A DNA stretch of 64,000 bases from Pseudomonas sp. NFR16 (GTDB lineage: Bacteria > Pseudomonadota > Gammaproteobacteria > Pseudomonadales > Pseudomonadaceae), in contig NZ_FNYJ01000001.1 in assembly GCF_900108875.1 (NCBI RefSeq), positions 62,001 to 126,000 of the forward strand. The letters run 5' to 3'. The notes under the pieces were generated by a model. The model was not told the DNA's origin. It made no database searches and saw only the letters and a list, made by a program, of their open reading frames with translations. The translations under genes were made by a program, and so were the position numbers. How positions within the stretch are numbered: position 1 is the first letter of the stretch; each line of letters opens with the position of its first letter. Positions 35,491-43,702 of this stretch are shown piece after piece.

Positions 35491-36399
35491 CTATGCCTGG
35501 GGCGGGCCCAGCGCATCGACGACCTCGTCTATGAAATGTCTGAGTTTTGCCGAAGGGCGACGGTCGGCTGCGTAGATCAGGTTCACGGGATACGTGGGGC
35601 CTTCGAAATCCTCGAATAGCACGACCAGTTCACCTCGCCGCACGTAAGGTGCCAATACGTCCTCGACGCAGAGCGTGATGCCGAAGTCCGACAATGCAGC
35701 GTTCACTTTCGCCATGGTGTTGTTGACTTTCAGGCGACTCGCAATGGGGATCGTGAACGTTTGCATGCCTTTGCTGAAACGCCAGAGCTTGTCCGTCATA
35801 CGATCGGAAAACAGATAGCCCAGACAATCATGGTCCACCAGTTGCTCGGGATGAAACGGAGTGCCTTTGCGGGCGAGATACGCTGGGGAGGCGCAGGCAA
35901 ACATCCTGAAGGGGCTCAGGCCGCGCTGAACTAGCGCCGCGCTTTCCCCCAGTTGAGTTTTCCCGAGCCGGAAAACGACTTCATATCCTTCCTCCACAAT
36001 GTTCACGAACCTGTCTGTCAGCTCCAACTCGATTTCCGTTTCCGGGTAGCGGGTCAGGTATTGAGTGATGAACGGAATAAGCCGATAAGAGCCGTAGTTA
36101 TAAGGCGCGCTGATCCTGATTTTTCCGCGTGGCGTTGAGTTCGCTGCCAATGCCAGGTCGTCGGCCGCTTCGACGTCACTCAGGATGGCTTTGCATCGAG
36201 AATAGTACTGCTCCCCCACGGCGGTCAGGCTTTGACGGCGAGTGGTTCGGGTAATCAGCTTAAGACCTAGCTGGGCTTCCAGATTGCCAACGTGTTTAGC
36301 GATCAGTTGCGGGGTGACGCCTAGCAGGGCAGCTGCTGCTGAAAAGGAATTCGATTCGGCGGCCGCCACGAACGCCGCCATGCTTTTAAGCTTGTCCAT
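35491..36399 (-). CDS. LysR-family regulator, CrgA-like
   Basis: 302 residues. DNA-binding domain: MDKLKSMAAFVAAAESNSFS, then LLGVTPQLIAKHVGNLEAQL. Sensor domain: ISAPYNYGSYRLIPFITQYL, then EGYEVVFRLGKTQLGE, typical of the large CrgA/DsdC-like group. Just upstream of its start, ACAAC (36404-36408) and GTTGT (36414-36418) form a dyad that may be an autoregulatory site. It is divergent from the DUF6196 gene and probably controls it or acts elsewhere. Confidence 0.88.
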   Translation of the reverse strand: MDKLKSMAAFVAAAESNSFSAAAALLGVTPQLIAKHVGNLEAQLGLKLITRTTRRQSLTAVGEQYYSRCKAILSDVEAADDLALAANSTPRGKIRISAPYNYGSYRLIPFITQYLTRYPETEIELELTDRFVNIVEEGYEVVFRLGKTQLGESAALVQRGLSPFRMFACASPAYLARKGTPFHPEQLVDHDCLGYLFSDRMTDKLWRFSKGMQTFTIPIASRLKVNNTMAKVNAALSDFGITLCVEDVLAPYVRRGELVVLFEDFEGPTYPVNLIYAADRRPSAKLRHFIDEVVDALGPPQA

Positions 36400-36403
36400 A
36401 TCT

Positions 36404-36418
36404 ACAACCTTTAGTTGT
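36404..36418. promoter_or_regulatory. short dyad next to a LysR start
   Basis: ACAAC-CTTTA-GTTGT lies 5 bases upstream of the LysR start codon in a divergent region, the usual place for LysR autorepression. Short arms make this tentative. Confidence 0.3.
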
Positions 36419-36523
36419 CAATGTAGCGCGATACCGAGCATTTATCTAAATAGTCATCTTGTCTAGCATGGCTTCGGTCAATCAGAGCCGCGTTTGCGCT
36501 TCGAGCCGTGGAGAGAAAAGGAA

Positions 36524-36982
36524 ATGGTAAACATATCCAATGAAACAGCGGCCGTTACTGAGCGTCGGTTGTTGCGCGTGACCACTCAGGCGCGGGTCCG
36601 ATTCTTTGCCGGCACCTACGCGTTTCTGGAATTCCCTCTTTCGTCATTTCCTGGTGCGGCGCATCCCGACGCACTGGCTCTCGTTCGGGATGACAAGGTG
36701 TGGAGTCAACTCGTCCCATGCGAAGACGCCGGGCAAGAGCTTTTTGGCGTATTCCGTTTCCACTTCCCTGAACATGCTGACAACAGCGGGTTCGTCGGCT
36801 GGTTGGCAATGCGGTTGAAGCAGCGTTTCGGAACCGGCGTCTTCGTCACCTGCGGCCAAAACCGGGATGAGGGTGGAATCTTTGATTATTGGGGTGTCCC
36901 GGCCAGCCTGGCTTCGGACGTCTTTGCAGATATCCAGGCGTTGGTTGATGGCCGGATGCTGGGGAAGATCCAGGACGGCTGA
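36524..36982 (+). CDS. DUF6196 family protein
   Basis: 152 residues from ATG 36524 with GAGAGAAAAGG upstream; the 10-residue longer start is less well supported. Features: FFAGTYAFLEFPLSSFPGAA, DALALVRDDKVWSQLVPCED, then DNSGFVGWLAMRLKQRFGTG and VFVTCGQNRDEGGIFDYWG. These match DUF6196 as I recall it. No function is known. The gene ends 28 bases before a dispersed-repeat copy. Confidence 0.72.
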   Translation: MVNISNETAAVTERRLLRVTTQARVRFFAGTYAFLEFPLSSFPGAAHPDALALVRDDKVWSQLVPCEDAGQELFGVFRFHFPEHADNSGFVGWLAMRLKQRFGTGVFVTCGQNRDEGGIFDYWGVPASLASDVFADIQALVDGRMLGKIQDG

Positions 36983-37010
36983 TAAAAGATCTGGTGGCGC
37001 GGGCCAGATA

Positions 37011-37033
37011 TCTGCTTCTGGGCGGAAGCTGAC
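37011..37033 (+). repeat. dispersed intergenic repeat copy at a gene breakpoint
   Basis: TCTGCTTCTGGGCGGAAGCT plus GAC. The adjacent GNAT fragment loses homology exactly here. Confidence 0.65.
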
Positions 37034-37036
37034 ATG

Positions 37037-37205
37037 GCGGTCTAGATACGCTGCCATGAGACATTCGCCTGGCGTGTCGAAGCGATTGGGTCCCTGAATG
37101 CCATTTCGAGGTCGGCCGGGCAATGAACCTGAAGTCTTCTGCCATTGCCTCTTTCTCAAGGGCGGGAATTTGTGAAGGCAGGTGCGTGACCTTTTGGATC
37201 TCCAT
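37037..37205 (-). pseudogene. N-terminal fragment of a second GNAT gene
   Basis: ATG 37205 starts MEIQKVTHLPSQIPALEKEA, closely matching the start of the remnant at 11982. One extra base after KWHSGT shifts the frame; restored, it reads NRFDTPGECLMAAYLDR. Homology then stops at the dispersed-repeat copy (37011-37033), so the acetyl-CoA-binding part is gone. This is a frameshifted and truncated relic. Confidence 0.75.
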
Positions 37206-37490
37206 TCGTGGTCACTTTTGTGCCCTGATTTGAGGGGCTTCGGAATGTCCAGCAAGCGTGTAAATCCACCGGATCCATGGGGAGAGATAATGATCGGAAG
37301 TTTCAAGCCGCAAGAGGGCAGAATGGCCGTGGCGATATGCGTCATTCCCGGCTCAATAAGCTTTAGACGAGAGAAGCTGGGCGCAACGAGCATTCCTCGT
37401 GGGCATATTAACTATGCTGGTGAGCTCTCTACTGAACGGGGAGGAGGGTCGCGATCATGAGTCTTACACATCACGACCGAGATAACACTC

Positions 37491-38147
37491 ATGACTCTTC
37501 AAGCCAAACTGGATGCGTTCAAGGCCGACTTCGTTGCTGGCAAACCTCCTTTCAACGCTCCAGCTCCCGTGCACGCTGTGATGCACCGGGCCACTGCCGA
37601 GCTGATCGCCAGCGGCCAGGCCGAACGCGCGCTCAAGGCCGGAGACTTGGCACCGGTATTCAGCCTGCCTGACGCGCAGGGCAACCTGGTTTCGTCAGTA
37701 GAACTGCTAGCGCGCGGACCGCTGGTGATCAGCTTCTACCGTGGCGTGTGGTGTCCGTATTGCAACATGGAGCTGCAAGCCTTGGAGCAGGCTTTGCCGG
37801 CCTTCAAAGAACACGGTGCTAGCCTGGTAGCGATCTCGCCGCAGAGCCAAGCCAATAGCCGCAAATCGCAACGTGAAAATGGTTTGGGATTTGCGATTCT
37901 CAGCGACAGCGGCAATGAAGTAGCGGCGGCTTTCGGGCTGCGTTTCAAGCTGCCGGATTACTTGGCTGAACTCTATCTGAAGCTGGGCAACAACCTGCCG
38001 GTCATCAATGGTGATCAGAGCTGGACGTTGCCGATGCCAGGTCGTTTCGTCATCGGTCAGGACGGCATCATTCTGTACGCCGAGGTCAATCCCGACTACA
38101 CGCTGCGGCCAGAGCCCACTGAATTGCTGCCTGCACTCCACGGCTGA
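37491..38147 (+). CDS. peroxiredoxin-like (AhpC/TSA family) protein
   Basis: 218 residues. The thioredoxin fold carries LVISFYRGVWCPYCNMELQA around residues 83-102, i.e. a CxxC in place of the single peroxidatic Cys of AhpC, followed by FKEHGASLVAISPQ and GRFVIGQDGIILYAEVNPDY. An N-terminal helical extension of about 45 residues precedes the fold. Thiol-based peroxide reduction or disulfide exchange in the cytoplasm is the family role. It converges on the LysR of the CMD/SDR set, which may control it too. Confidence 0.85.
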   Translation: MTLQAKLDAFKADFVAGKPPFNAPAPVHAVMHRATAELIASGQAERALKAGDLAPVFSLPDAQGNLVSSVELLARGPLVISFYRGVWCPYCNMELQALEQALPAFKEHGASLVAISPQSQANSRKSQRENGLGFAILSDSGNEVAAAFGLRFKLPDYLAELYLKLGNNLPVINGDQSWTLPMPGRFVIGQDGIILYAEVNPDYTLRPEPTELLPALHG

Positions 38148-38161
38148 TACCCAGTCCCTCA

Positions 38162-38190
38162 AGGCCGCTGCAACGCGGCCTCGTTTATTT
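38162..38190 (+). terminator. bidirectional terminator, peroxiredoxin-like gene / LysR
   Basis: AGGCCGC (38162-38168), 6-base loop, GCGGCCT (38175-38181), then CGTTTATTT. Lies in the 41 bases between two convergent stops. Confidence 0.7.
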
Positions 38191-39073
38191 ACCGGGTCAT
38201 CAAATCCGCAACGAAGTCAACGAATGCCCGCGCCTTGGCGCTGGCAAGGCGTCCGGTTGGAAATACCGCCCAAAGATCCAATGGCGGTAACTGCCAATCC
38301 TGCAACAGGGGTACCACGTCGCCCCTGGCCAGTTCATCGGCGAACATCCACTGGGATGTCAATGCCACGCCCAGCCCGCCTAATACCGCCGCACGCACGC
38401 CTTCGGCCGCACTGACGCGTACCCGCCCGCTGACTGTCACCGATTGCACCTTACTGCCCTGTTTGAAGGCCCAGTGCTCACCGCCGCCTGCCTGAGCGTA
38501 AATGACCGCCAGGTGCTGCGCCAGATCAGTAGGATTGCAAGGTTCGCCATGGGCTAGCACGTAAGCAGGCGTAGCCAGCACCAGGCGCTGGCATTCACCG
38601 ATCTTGCGAGCAATAAGGTTGGAGTCGGCCAAATTCCCCATGCGCAAGGCTACATCGATGCCTTCTTCAACGAGATTGACGGTGCGGTCATCCAGAACGA
38701 TATCGATGCTTAGCTCAGGATGTGCTTCCAGAAATTTTCCCAAGTGCGGCAGCACATGCAAGCGCGCAAAAGTTACTGCAGCACAGACCCGCAAGGTACC
38801 CTGAAGGCCACTGCCCGCACCGCGTGCGGCGAGCTCAGCTTCATGGGCTTCTTCGATGGCACGCTTTGCGCGCTCGTAGTAGGCCGTGCCGGCTTCGGTC
38901 GGTGTAAGTCCACGAGTGGAGCGCAGCAAGAGCCTTACCCCGAGGCGCTCTTCCAGTTGTGCGATGGTTTTCGATACTGCGGGCTGACCGAGATTTAAAC
39001 GCCGGGCTGCTGCGGAAAACGATCCCGATTCAAGTACGCTGACAAAGGTTTCCATTGCCGCTAATCGATCCAT
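38189..39073 (-). CDS. LysR-family regulator
   Basis: 294 residues from ATG 39073 (MDRLAAMETFVSVLESGSFS), the usual LysR start; the 23-residue longer frame was rejected. DNA-binding domain continues RRLNLGQPAVSKTIAQLEER. Sensor domain: RVCAAVTFARLHVLPHLGKF, then EEGIDVALRMGNLADSNL, typical of the CrgA-type group. It lies downstream of the SDR and CMD genes in the same direction, so it may be cotranscribed with the genes it regulates. Confidence 0.88.
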   Translation of the reverse strand: MDRLAAMETFVSVLESGSFSAAARRLNLGQPAVSKTIAQLEERLGVRLLLRSTRGLTPTEAGTAYYERAKRAIEEAHEAELAARGAGSGLQGTLRVCAAVTFARLHVLPHLGKFLEAHPELSIDIVLDDRTVNLVEEGIDVALRMGNLADSNLIARKIGECQRLVLATPAYVLAHGEPCNPTDLAQHLAVIYAQAGGGEHWAFKQGSKVQSVTVSGRVRVSAAEGVRAAVLGGLGVALTSQWMFADELARGDVVPLLQDWQLPPLDLWAVFPTGRLASAKARAFVDFVADLMTR

Positions 39074-39185
39074 TGTCGTGCCACCTGAAGCAATTAAAAA
39101 TCCCATGACAAAAAGCGAGCGAAGCAGGGCTTCGCTCGCCATTGTGCGGTTTTATCTCAACAACGCATTTACAAAGCAACTCTAC

Positions 39186-39908
39186 CTAGAAGGCTGCCTT
39201 GCCGATGGAGGCTCCGCCGTCGACGAACAGTGTTTGACCGGTAATGAAGCCGCTGCTTTCCGACAATAGAAAGGCAATGGCCGCTGCGATCTCTTCAGGC
39301 TGACCGAAGCGGCCTGCAGGAACTCCCGAGAGATAACGGGTTTCACCCTCGCTCCCAGGGGGATTATTCGCGCGGAATAGCTCCGTTTCGGTCGGCCCAG
39401 GGGCAACGGCATTGACGGTGATACCCGCTGTGGCCAATTCCAGTGCCCATGAGCGGGTAAAGCTAATGAGCGCCGCCTTGGCAGCAGCGTAGGCTGTGCG
39501 GTGAGTGATACCCAGCACGGTCAAGCTGGAGATGTTCACGATGCGGCCCCAGTGACGATCGCGCATACCGGGCAGCAATGCCTGTGTTGCCAGAAGCGCC
39601 GAATGCAGGTTCACGTGCATCACCGCGTCGAAGTCGTCCAGATCCACCTCGCCCAAAAGCTGCGGGCGTACTAGTCCAACATTGTTTACCAGCCCGTCGA
39701 AAGCGTATTGCCGGGTCAATGTAGTCAATGCTTGTTCTGTCGCCTTACGGTCACCCAGATCAACTGCTACCAATGTTCCCGGGAATTCGACACCTTCAAC
39801 GTGCCTGGCGATGCCCACGATGTGATGACCTGTGTTTGCCAACGCTTGTGCGAGTGCAAGGCCGATGCCCTTGCTTGCGCCGGTAATCAAGAAAGTCCGC
39901 TTGTCCAT
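39186..39908 (-). CDS. short-chain dehydrogenase/reductase
   Basis: 240 residues from ATG 39908 (MDKRTFLITGASKGIGLALA), with GGAG upstream. Classical SDR: glycine motif TGASKGIG, NNVG, the catalytic IVNISSLTVLG with Ser, and YAAAKAALISFTRSWALEL with Tyr-x3-Lys, then the C-terminal GRFGQPEEIAAAIAFLLSES. This resembles FabG-like 3-oxoacyl or polyol dehydrogenases. It follows the CMD-family gene by 55 bases and precedes the LysR gene. Substrate unknown; a role in detoxifying a carbonyl is possible. Confidence 0.9.
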   Translation of the reverse strand: MDKRTFLITGASKGIGLALAQALANTGHHIVGIARHVEGVEFPGTLVAVDLGDRKATEQALTTLTRQYAFDGLVNNVGLVRPQLLGEVDLDDFDAVMHVNLHSALLATQALLPGMRDRHWGRIVNISSLTVLGITHRTAYAAAKAALISFTRSWALELATAGITVNAVAPGPTETELFRANNPPGSEGETRYLSGVPAGRFGQPEEIAAAIAFLLSESSGFITGQTLFVDGGASIGKAAF

Positions 39909-39963
39909 GAGTGCTCCTGGAGCCAGCCCTTTGCGGGCTGGTTGGGTGATGGTCTGGGCGGGT

Positions 39964-40518
39964 TCAAGCCGGCTTGGTCCATTCATTGCCTTTCATGAAT
40001 GGGTCCAGTTGAGTGTGCACCAGGTGATTGGTGTAGTTGCTCATCACTTTGGTAGCGACTCCCAGGACCACCTCCAGCACGTTGCGACGTGTGAACCCCG
40101 CAGCGAGTAAAGCCTCAACGCCGGCGTCATTGACGAAGCCGCGATCTCGCACAACCGCCGTGGTGAAGACATGCAACGCTTCCAGACGCGCATCCGGAAG
40201 CGCGCGGCCGGCGCGCAGCGCAGCAATGACCTCGGGTGCCATCTCGATCATCTTGGCCAAGGTCGTATGACCGGCCATGCAGTAGTGACAGTTGTTCTCG
40301 AAGTTTGAGGTGAGGTAGACCACTTGCTGCTCGTGCGGTGTCAGTGTGCTTTTGCCAAACAGATCCCAGAGCTGGCTGTAGCCGGCTAGCAGTTCGGGCG
40401 ACTCCGCCATGTTGCCTTGCAGGTTGGGTACAAAGCTGAAGGCTTTCTGCACGGCTTCCAGAACGGGCCTGGAGGCGGCGGGAGCAGTTTCGACGGTGTA
40501 ACGGGTGAAAGTGGTCAT
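39964..40518 (-). CDS. carboxymuconolactone decarboxylase (AhpD-like) family protein
   Basis: 184 residues from ATG 40518 (MTTFTRYTVETAP). The CxxC..H site is NFENNCHYCMAGHTTLAKM, the redox centre of AhpD-like alkylhydroperoxidases, and the helical scaffold continues LEALHVFTTAVVRDRGFV. This family uses the Cys pair for peroxide reduction. First gene of the CMD-SDR-LysR set, near a peroxiredoxin-like gene, suggesting an oxidative or electrophile stress module. Confidence 0.87.
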   Translation of the reverse strand: MTTFTRYTVETAPAASRPVLEAVQKAFSFVPNLQGNMAESPELLAGYSQLWDLFGKSTLTPHEQQVVYLTSNFENNCHYCMAGHTTLAKMIEMAPEVIAALRAGRALPDARLEALHVFTTAVVRDRGFVNDAGVEALLAAGFTRRNVLEVVLGVATKVMSNYTNHLVHTQLDPFMKGNEWTKPA

Positions 40519-40854
40519 CGCATTTATCCTTGGTTGGGTGAGCAAGAGCGCCGGGTCTATCTTGCTGTTCTTGGCAGTTCTGCGGAACGCAGGAGCCAGG
40601 CATAGGATTCATGCGATACGGGAATAAAGCAGCGGCGGCGGTCCCAGTCTGGAGACTTCGCAAGTATCGACCTGACGCCACCGGACACGCCCTCTTGGTA
40701 CCATCGGTGGGCCATTCCCATCCTTCCCGGGCGGGCACCAGTGTGCCACCAGACGACCTTTGATAGGGTCTTAAAACCTGCTGCCGCACCTCCAACGATT
40801 AGCGATCAGTCTTTCTGACGCCTCTTTGGCTGGGCACTGGGGAGGTCTGGTTTT
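40519..40854. other. intergenic region, nothing recognised
   Basis: 336 bases between two minus-strand genes. A long minus frame running through it is a shadow that continues into the CMD gene. It must contain the promoter of the CMD operon; no repeat or hairpin stands out. Confidence 0.45.
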
Positions 40855-41544
40855 TTACCAAGGCAGCTCGGCACCGTGGCGGTCGAGAAAGCGCAGGCCA
40901 GGGACGCCGGCATTGCGTGTCACAACGTCAACGACCAACGGAATGCTTTCGGACACATCCAGCAGGGCATTCTGCGAACCCATATCGGTGCGAACCCAAC
41001 CTGGAGCGACGAGCAGCAACGCCCGAGTGTCTTCCACGTGACGAGCGTGAAAGCTTTTCATCAACATGTTCAGTGCGGCTTTACTGGAGCTATAGAGCTC
41101 CCAGAAACCGGTGCTGTCCGCGATGCTCCCCAGCTCCGAGGACATGACCGCAATGACTCCGTTAACGTTGACACGGTCATGAAACAGCTCAATGACCCGC
41201 ATCGGGCTGAGGGCGTTCGTGAGCAACATATCCAAGTAGTCTTTTTCTGCAACCTGCACAGGCGTGAGTTCGTTGGCCTTGCAGATTCCGGCATTTACGA
41301 AAAGGGTGTCCAGTTCACGCCCTTCCAGGCTGCTGCGCAGGGACCTGACGGAGTTCAGGTCAACGACATCGACTTGCTCAATCTCCAGTGAAACGCCAAA
41401 GCGCCGCCGCAGGCTGTCCAGACCTTCAGAATGGCTACGGGTGGTTGCGATGATTTGCCAGCCACGCGTCAGGTACTCCTCGGCGAGCGCCAGACCGAGT
41501 CCGCGAGACGCACCGATCACCAAAGCGGTAGATTTATTGCTCAT
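40855..41544 (-). CDS. short-chain dehydrogenase/reductase
   Basis: 229 residues; the start MSNKSTALVIGASRGLGLAL is preceded by GGAGACAAG. The nucleotide motif is GASRGLG, then LFVNAGICKANELTP, IAVMSSELGSIADSTGFWEL and YSSSKAALNMLMKSFHARH with Tyr-x3-Lys. It resembles the YciK/CsgA-like single-gene SDRs more than the FabG-like one at 39186, to which it is only distantly related. No clear operon partner. Confidence 0.88.
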   Translation of the reverse strand: MSNKSTALVIGASRGLGLALAEEYLTRGWQIIATTRSHSEGLDSLRRRFGVSLEIEQVDVVDLNSVRSLRSSLEGRELDTLFVNAGICKANELTPVQVAEKDYLDMLLTNALSPMRVIELFHDRVNVNGVIAVMSSELGSIADSTGFWELYSSSKAALNMLMKSFHARHVEDTRALLLVAPGWVRTDMGSQNALLDVSESIPLVVDVVTRNAGVPGLRFLDRHGAELPW

Positions 41545-41933
41545 AGACTTGTCTCCTGTCTAAGGCCGTGACCCGAAGGGGATGGGTTGTGACGAGTGAG
41601 TTCAGACTATCAATCAAGGCTGGCCTGATCGACGGATCAGTTGTCAGATGAGAAATGACATCAAGTCACTAATAGTCAGTTCAAGAGTCAGATCCATGTC
41701 TACATTCGGAATCGTTCAGCGATTCCGAAAAGCAGTGACGATGCTGCGCGTAACTCGATGATCAGGTTCAGGCTTCGGTCCGGCGAGGACCGTCCACCCT
41801 ATGGAACGAACCCTGGCCTATCTGAGGCGCCGCCGGTCTCGGCCTGTGTTATTGGGGGCCGAGCAGGAGACCGCGCCGGTGCGCCGTATAATCTTGATCG
41901 TTTCCTGGCATGAATGACCTGGGCAGGAGCGAG
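41545..41933. other. intergenic region with a GC-rich imperfect hairpin
   Basis: 389 bases. CGGTCTC (41834-41840) pairs with GAGACCG (41867-41873), and GGCC (41841-41844) with GGCC (41857-41860), around a 12-base loop and a short bulge. It lies 61 bases past the CheB stop on the minus strand and may be a terminator. A 37-residue plus-strand frame from ATG 41801 overlaps the hairpin and is not called. Confidence 0.45.
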
Positions 41934-42530
41934 CTAGGCGGGGGTGCCGTTCACGGCCTTCATCAGCGCCATCGCCATGTCGTCAGTCTTGATGATGGCG
42001 TCGGGATGGTCTCGCTGTATTACGCTGATAGGCATGCTCGGTACGACTGCATCTTGTGGTTCCTGAACCAGACACATGCCACCGGCCGCTGCGACTGCAT
42101 TGGCCCCCTGGGTGCCGTCGCAGTCTCCGCCTGAGAGAATGAGGCCAACCACTCGCGGGCCGAATACCTCGGCCGCGGTTGTGAACAGTCGGTCGGCGGC
42201 CGGCCGCGAGTATCGCACCTTGGGCCCATTATCCAAATGCACCAAGCCAGGAGCGATGATCTCTAAATGCTTGTCCGCCGGCGCCACATAAACCCGACCG
42301 TGCTCAATCTTTTCACCCTCACAAGCGTACGCCACCGGCAGAGCTGAGTAGCGGCCAAGTATGGCTGCCAGATAGCCGGGACTTGAGGGCCCCGAGTGAA
42401 TCACGATCAGGATAGCCGCAGGGAAGTCAGGAGGGAGCGCACCCAGCAGGGTCCTCAACACATCGAGGGCGCCCTGAGATCCGCCGATGACCACAATATC
42501 TTTAACGTGTGCTGCGACCTGCATATTCAT
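41934..42530 (-). CDS. stand-alone CheB-type methylesterase domain
   Basis: 198 residues, equal to the catalytic half of CheB without the receiver domain. Catalytic Ser18 is in VIGGSQGAL, His45 in LIVIHSGPSSP and Asp138 in LSGGDCDGTQG. GGAGACACCC precedes the ATG. CheB removes methyl groups or deamidates glutamine on chemoreceptors; stand-alone forms occur where they act in alternative chemosensory or sensor-kinase pathways. No che genes or receptor are nearby. The missing receiver means phosphorylation control is absent or external. Confidence 0.87.
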   Translation of the reverse strand: MNMQVAAHVKDIVVIGGSQGALDVLRTLLGALPPDFPAAILIVIHSGPSSPGYLAAILGRYSALPVAYACEGEKIEHGRVYVAPADKHLEIIAPGLVHLDNGPKVRYSRPAADRLFTTAAEVFGPRVVGLILSGGDCDGTQGANAVAAAGGMCLVQEPQDAVVPSMPISVIQRDHPDAIIKTDDMAMALMKAVNGTPA

Positions 42531-42785
42531 GGGTGTCTCCTTTCACCTGATTGATGGACATGGACAGAATGACAGCGGTTCAGTCTCATTAAGCTGGCAG
42601 TGACTTATCCGACCGTCTGCGTGCGCCACGGCTTAGCCACCAGGTGGCTATCGACTGTACGAGGTACACAGCCAGCGTCTGTTGCCGCCATAGGAGGAAC
42701 GGTGATTTGCGTTGAAATAATGGAGAAGTGTCTTCAGGTCGGTGTCTACTGACCAAGAGGGCAGGGCGATCGAGGAGAAAAAAGC

Positions 42786-43280
42786 ATGGTGGAGCGTGTC
42801 GTTGAGTATCTTAAAGAGCATTCGCTTTTGTTGGCCACCGCTGAATCCTGCACCGCCGGACGTATCGTGGCGTTACTGGCTGAAGTGCCTGGAAGCGGGT
42901 CGCTGGTTGAGTGTGGGTATGTCGTCTATTCCCCGGAAGCAAAACAGCGTCTGCTGGGAGTCAGCGCGGACACGATCGCGCAATTCAACCTGACGAGCCT
43001 GGAAGTGGCGCGGGAAATGGCGCTTGGGGCATTGGCCGACAGTCCTGCAAACGTTGCGGTCGCGACGACAGGTCTGTGTGGCAATGAAGACGTCGATGGC
43101 ATCCCTGCGGGAACTGTGTGCTTCGCTTGGGCATTCGTGACTGGCCAGCGCGTCGCGGTGTTCACTCGGAAAGAGCGGTTTTTCGGCGACAGGGAAGGTC
43201 TCCAGCATCAGGCAGCACTTCACGCCCTGGAGTCGCTGCCGGATTTTCACAGGCGTGCGCTGAACGGCGAATCAGCGTGA
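42786..43280 (+). CDS. CinA C-terminal-domain protein (PncC-type amidohydrolase)
   Basis: 164 residues; GAGGAGAAAAAAGC precedes the ATG. The CinA signature is TAESCTAGRIVALLAEVPGS, then GYVVYSPEAKQRLLGV, SLEVAREMALGALADS and VATTGLCGNEDVDGIPAGTV. PncC-type proteins deamidate NMN to NaMN in the pyridine salvage pathway. It differs from housekeeping PncC in the TTGLCGNED loop, where TG.aGP..g is usual, so it may be a divergent paralogue. Confidence 0.85.
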   Translation: MVERVVEYLKEHSLLLATAESCTAGRIVALLAEVPGSGSLVECGYVVYSPEAKQRLLGVSADTIAQFNLTSLEVAREMALGALADSPANVAVATTGLCGNEDVDGIPAGTVCFAWAFVTGQRVAVFTRKERFFGDREGLQHQAALHALESLPDFHRRALNGESA

Positions 43281-43362
43281 GCAGTGCTGGTTTCGCCATG
43301 CAGGTAGGGTGAGTGCTGAGGGGGCGCGAAACGTATCTGTCCTTGGCGTGGAGATCGACTGC

Positions 43363-43387
43363 AGCGGCGCTCAAGGCGCCGCTCTTT
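43363..43387. terminator. bidirectional terminator, CinA / DUF2188
   Basis: AGCGGCGC, loop TCAAG, GCGCCGCT, then CTTT. Lies between convergent genes and abuts the DUF2188 stop. Confidence 0.7.
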
Positions 43388-43611
43388 CAGCCTTTGGACT
43401 TAGCCGGATCGGCGCTGCGAGGATAAGTGCGCTCTTCCTGGAGGGTCCCGTCTTCCTTGTGGATCTTAAGCGACGCGGTCTTACCCGCGAGGAACTCTGT
43501 CGCTAACTCGAGAAGCTCTGCCTTGGTGCCCGCGGTTTTGGACGCTCGCTCTGCCCCCTGTTTCTTCAACTCCCAACCTGTGACGCTTTTGGTGATGTGG
43601 TAGTTGTCCAT
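43387..43611 (-). CDS. DUF2188 protein
   Basis: 74 residues. MDNYHITKSVTGWELKKQGA, then SKTAGTKAELLELATEFLAG and ASLKIHKEDGTLQEERTYPR is the DUF2188 pattern of a three-stranded small domain with a Trp in strand 2 and a 'lKIHk.dG' strand. GGAGAAAG precedes the ATG. Function unknown; such proteins are often stress-induced in pseudomonads. Confidence 0.85.
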   Translation of the reverse strand: MDNYHITKSVTGWELKKQGAERASKTAGTKAELLELATEFLAGKTASLKIHKEDGTLQEERTYPRSADPAKSKG

Positions 43612-43702
43612 CTGCTTTCTCCATGCTGGTTACTTAAGGCCCAAGCGTCTACGAATCCTTCGACGCCTGGCTGTTTTTGCCTGATAAAACCGATGTGTGC
43701 GG

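Noticed and set aside
36644..37393. 249-codon minus-strand frame
   Set aside because: Antisense to the DUF6196 gene and running through the GNAT relic and a repeat copy.
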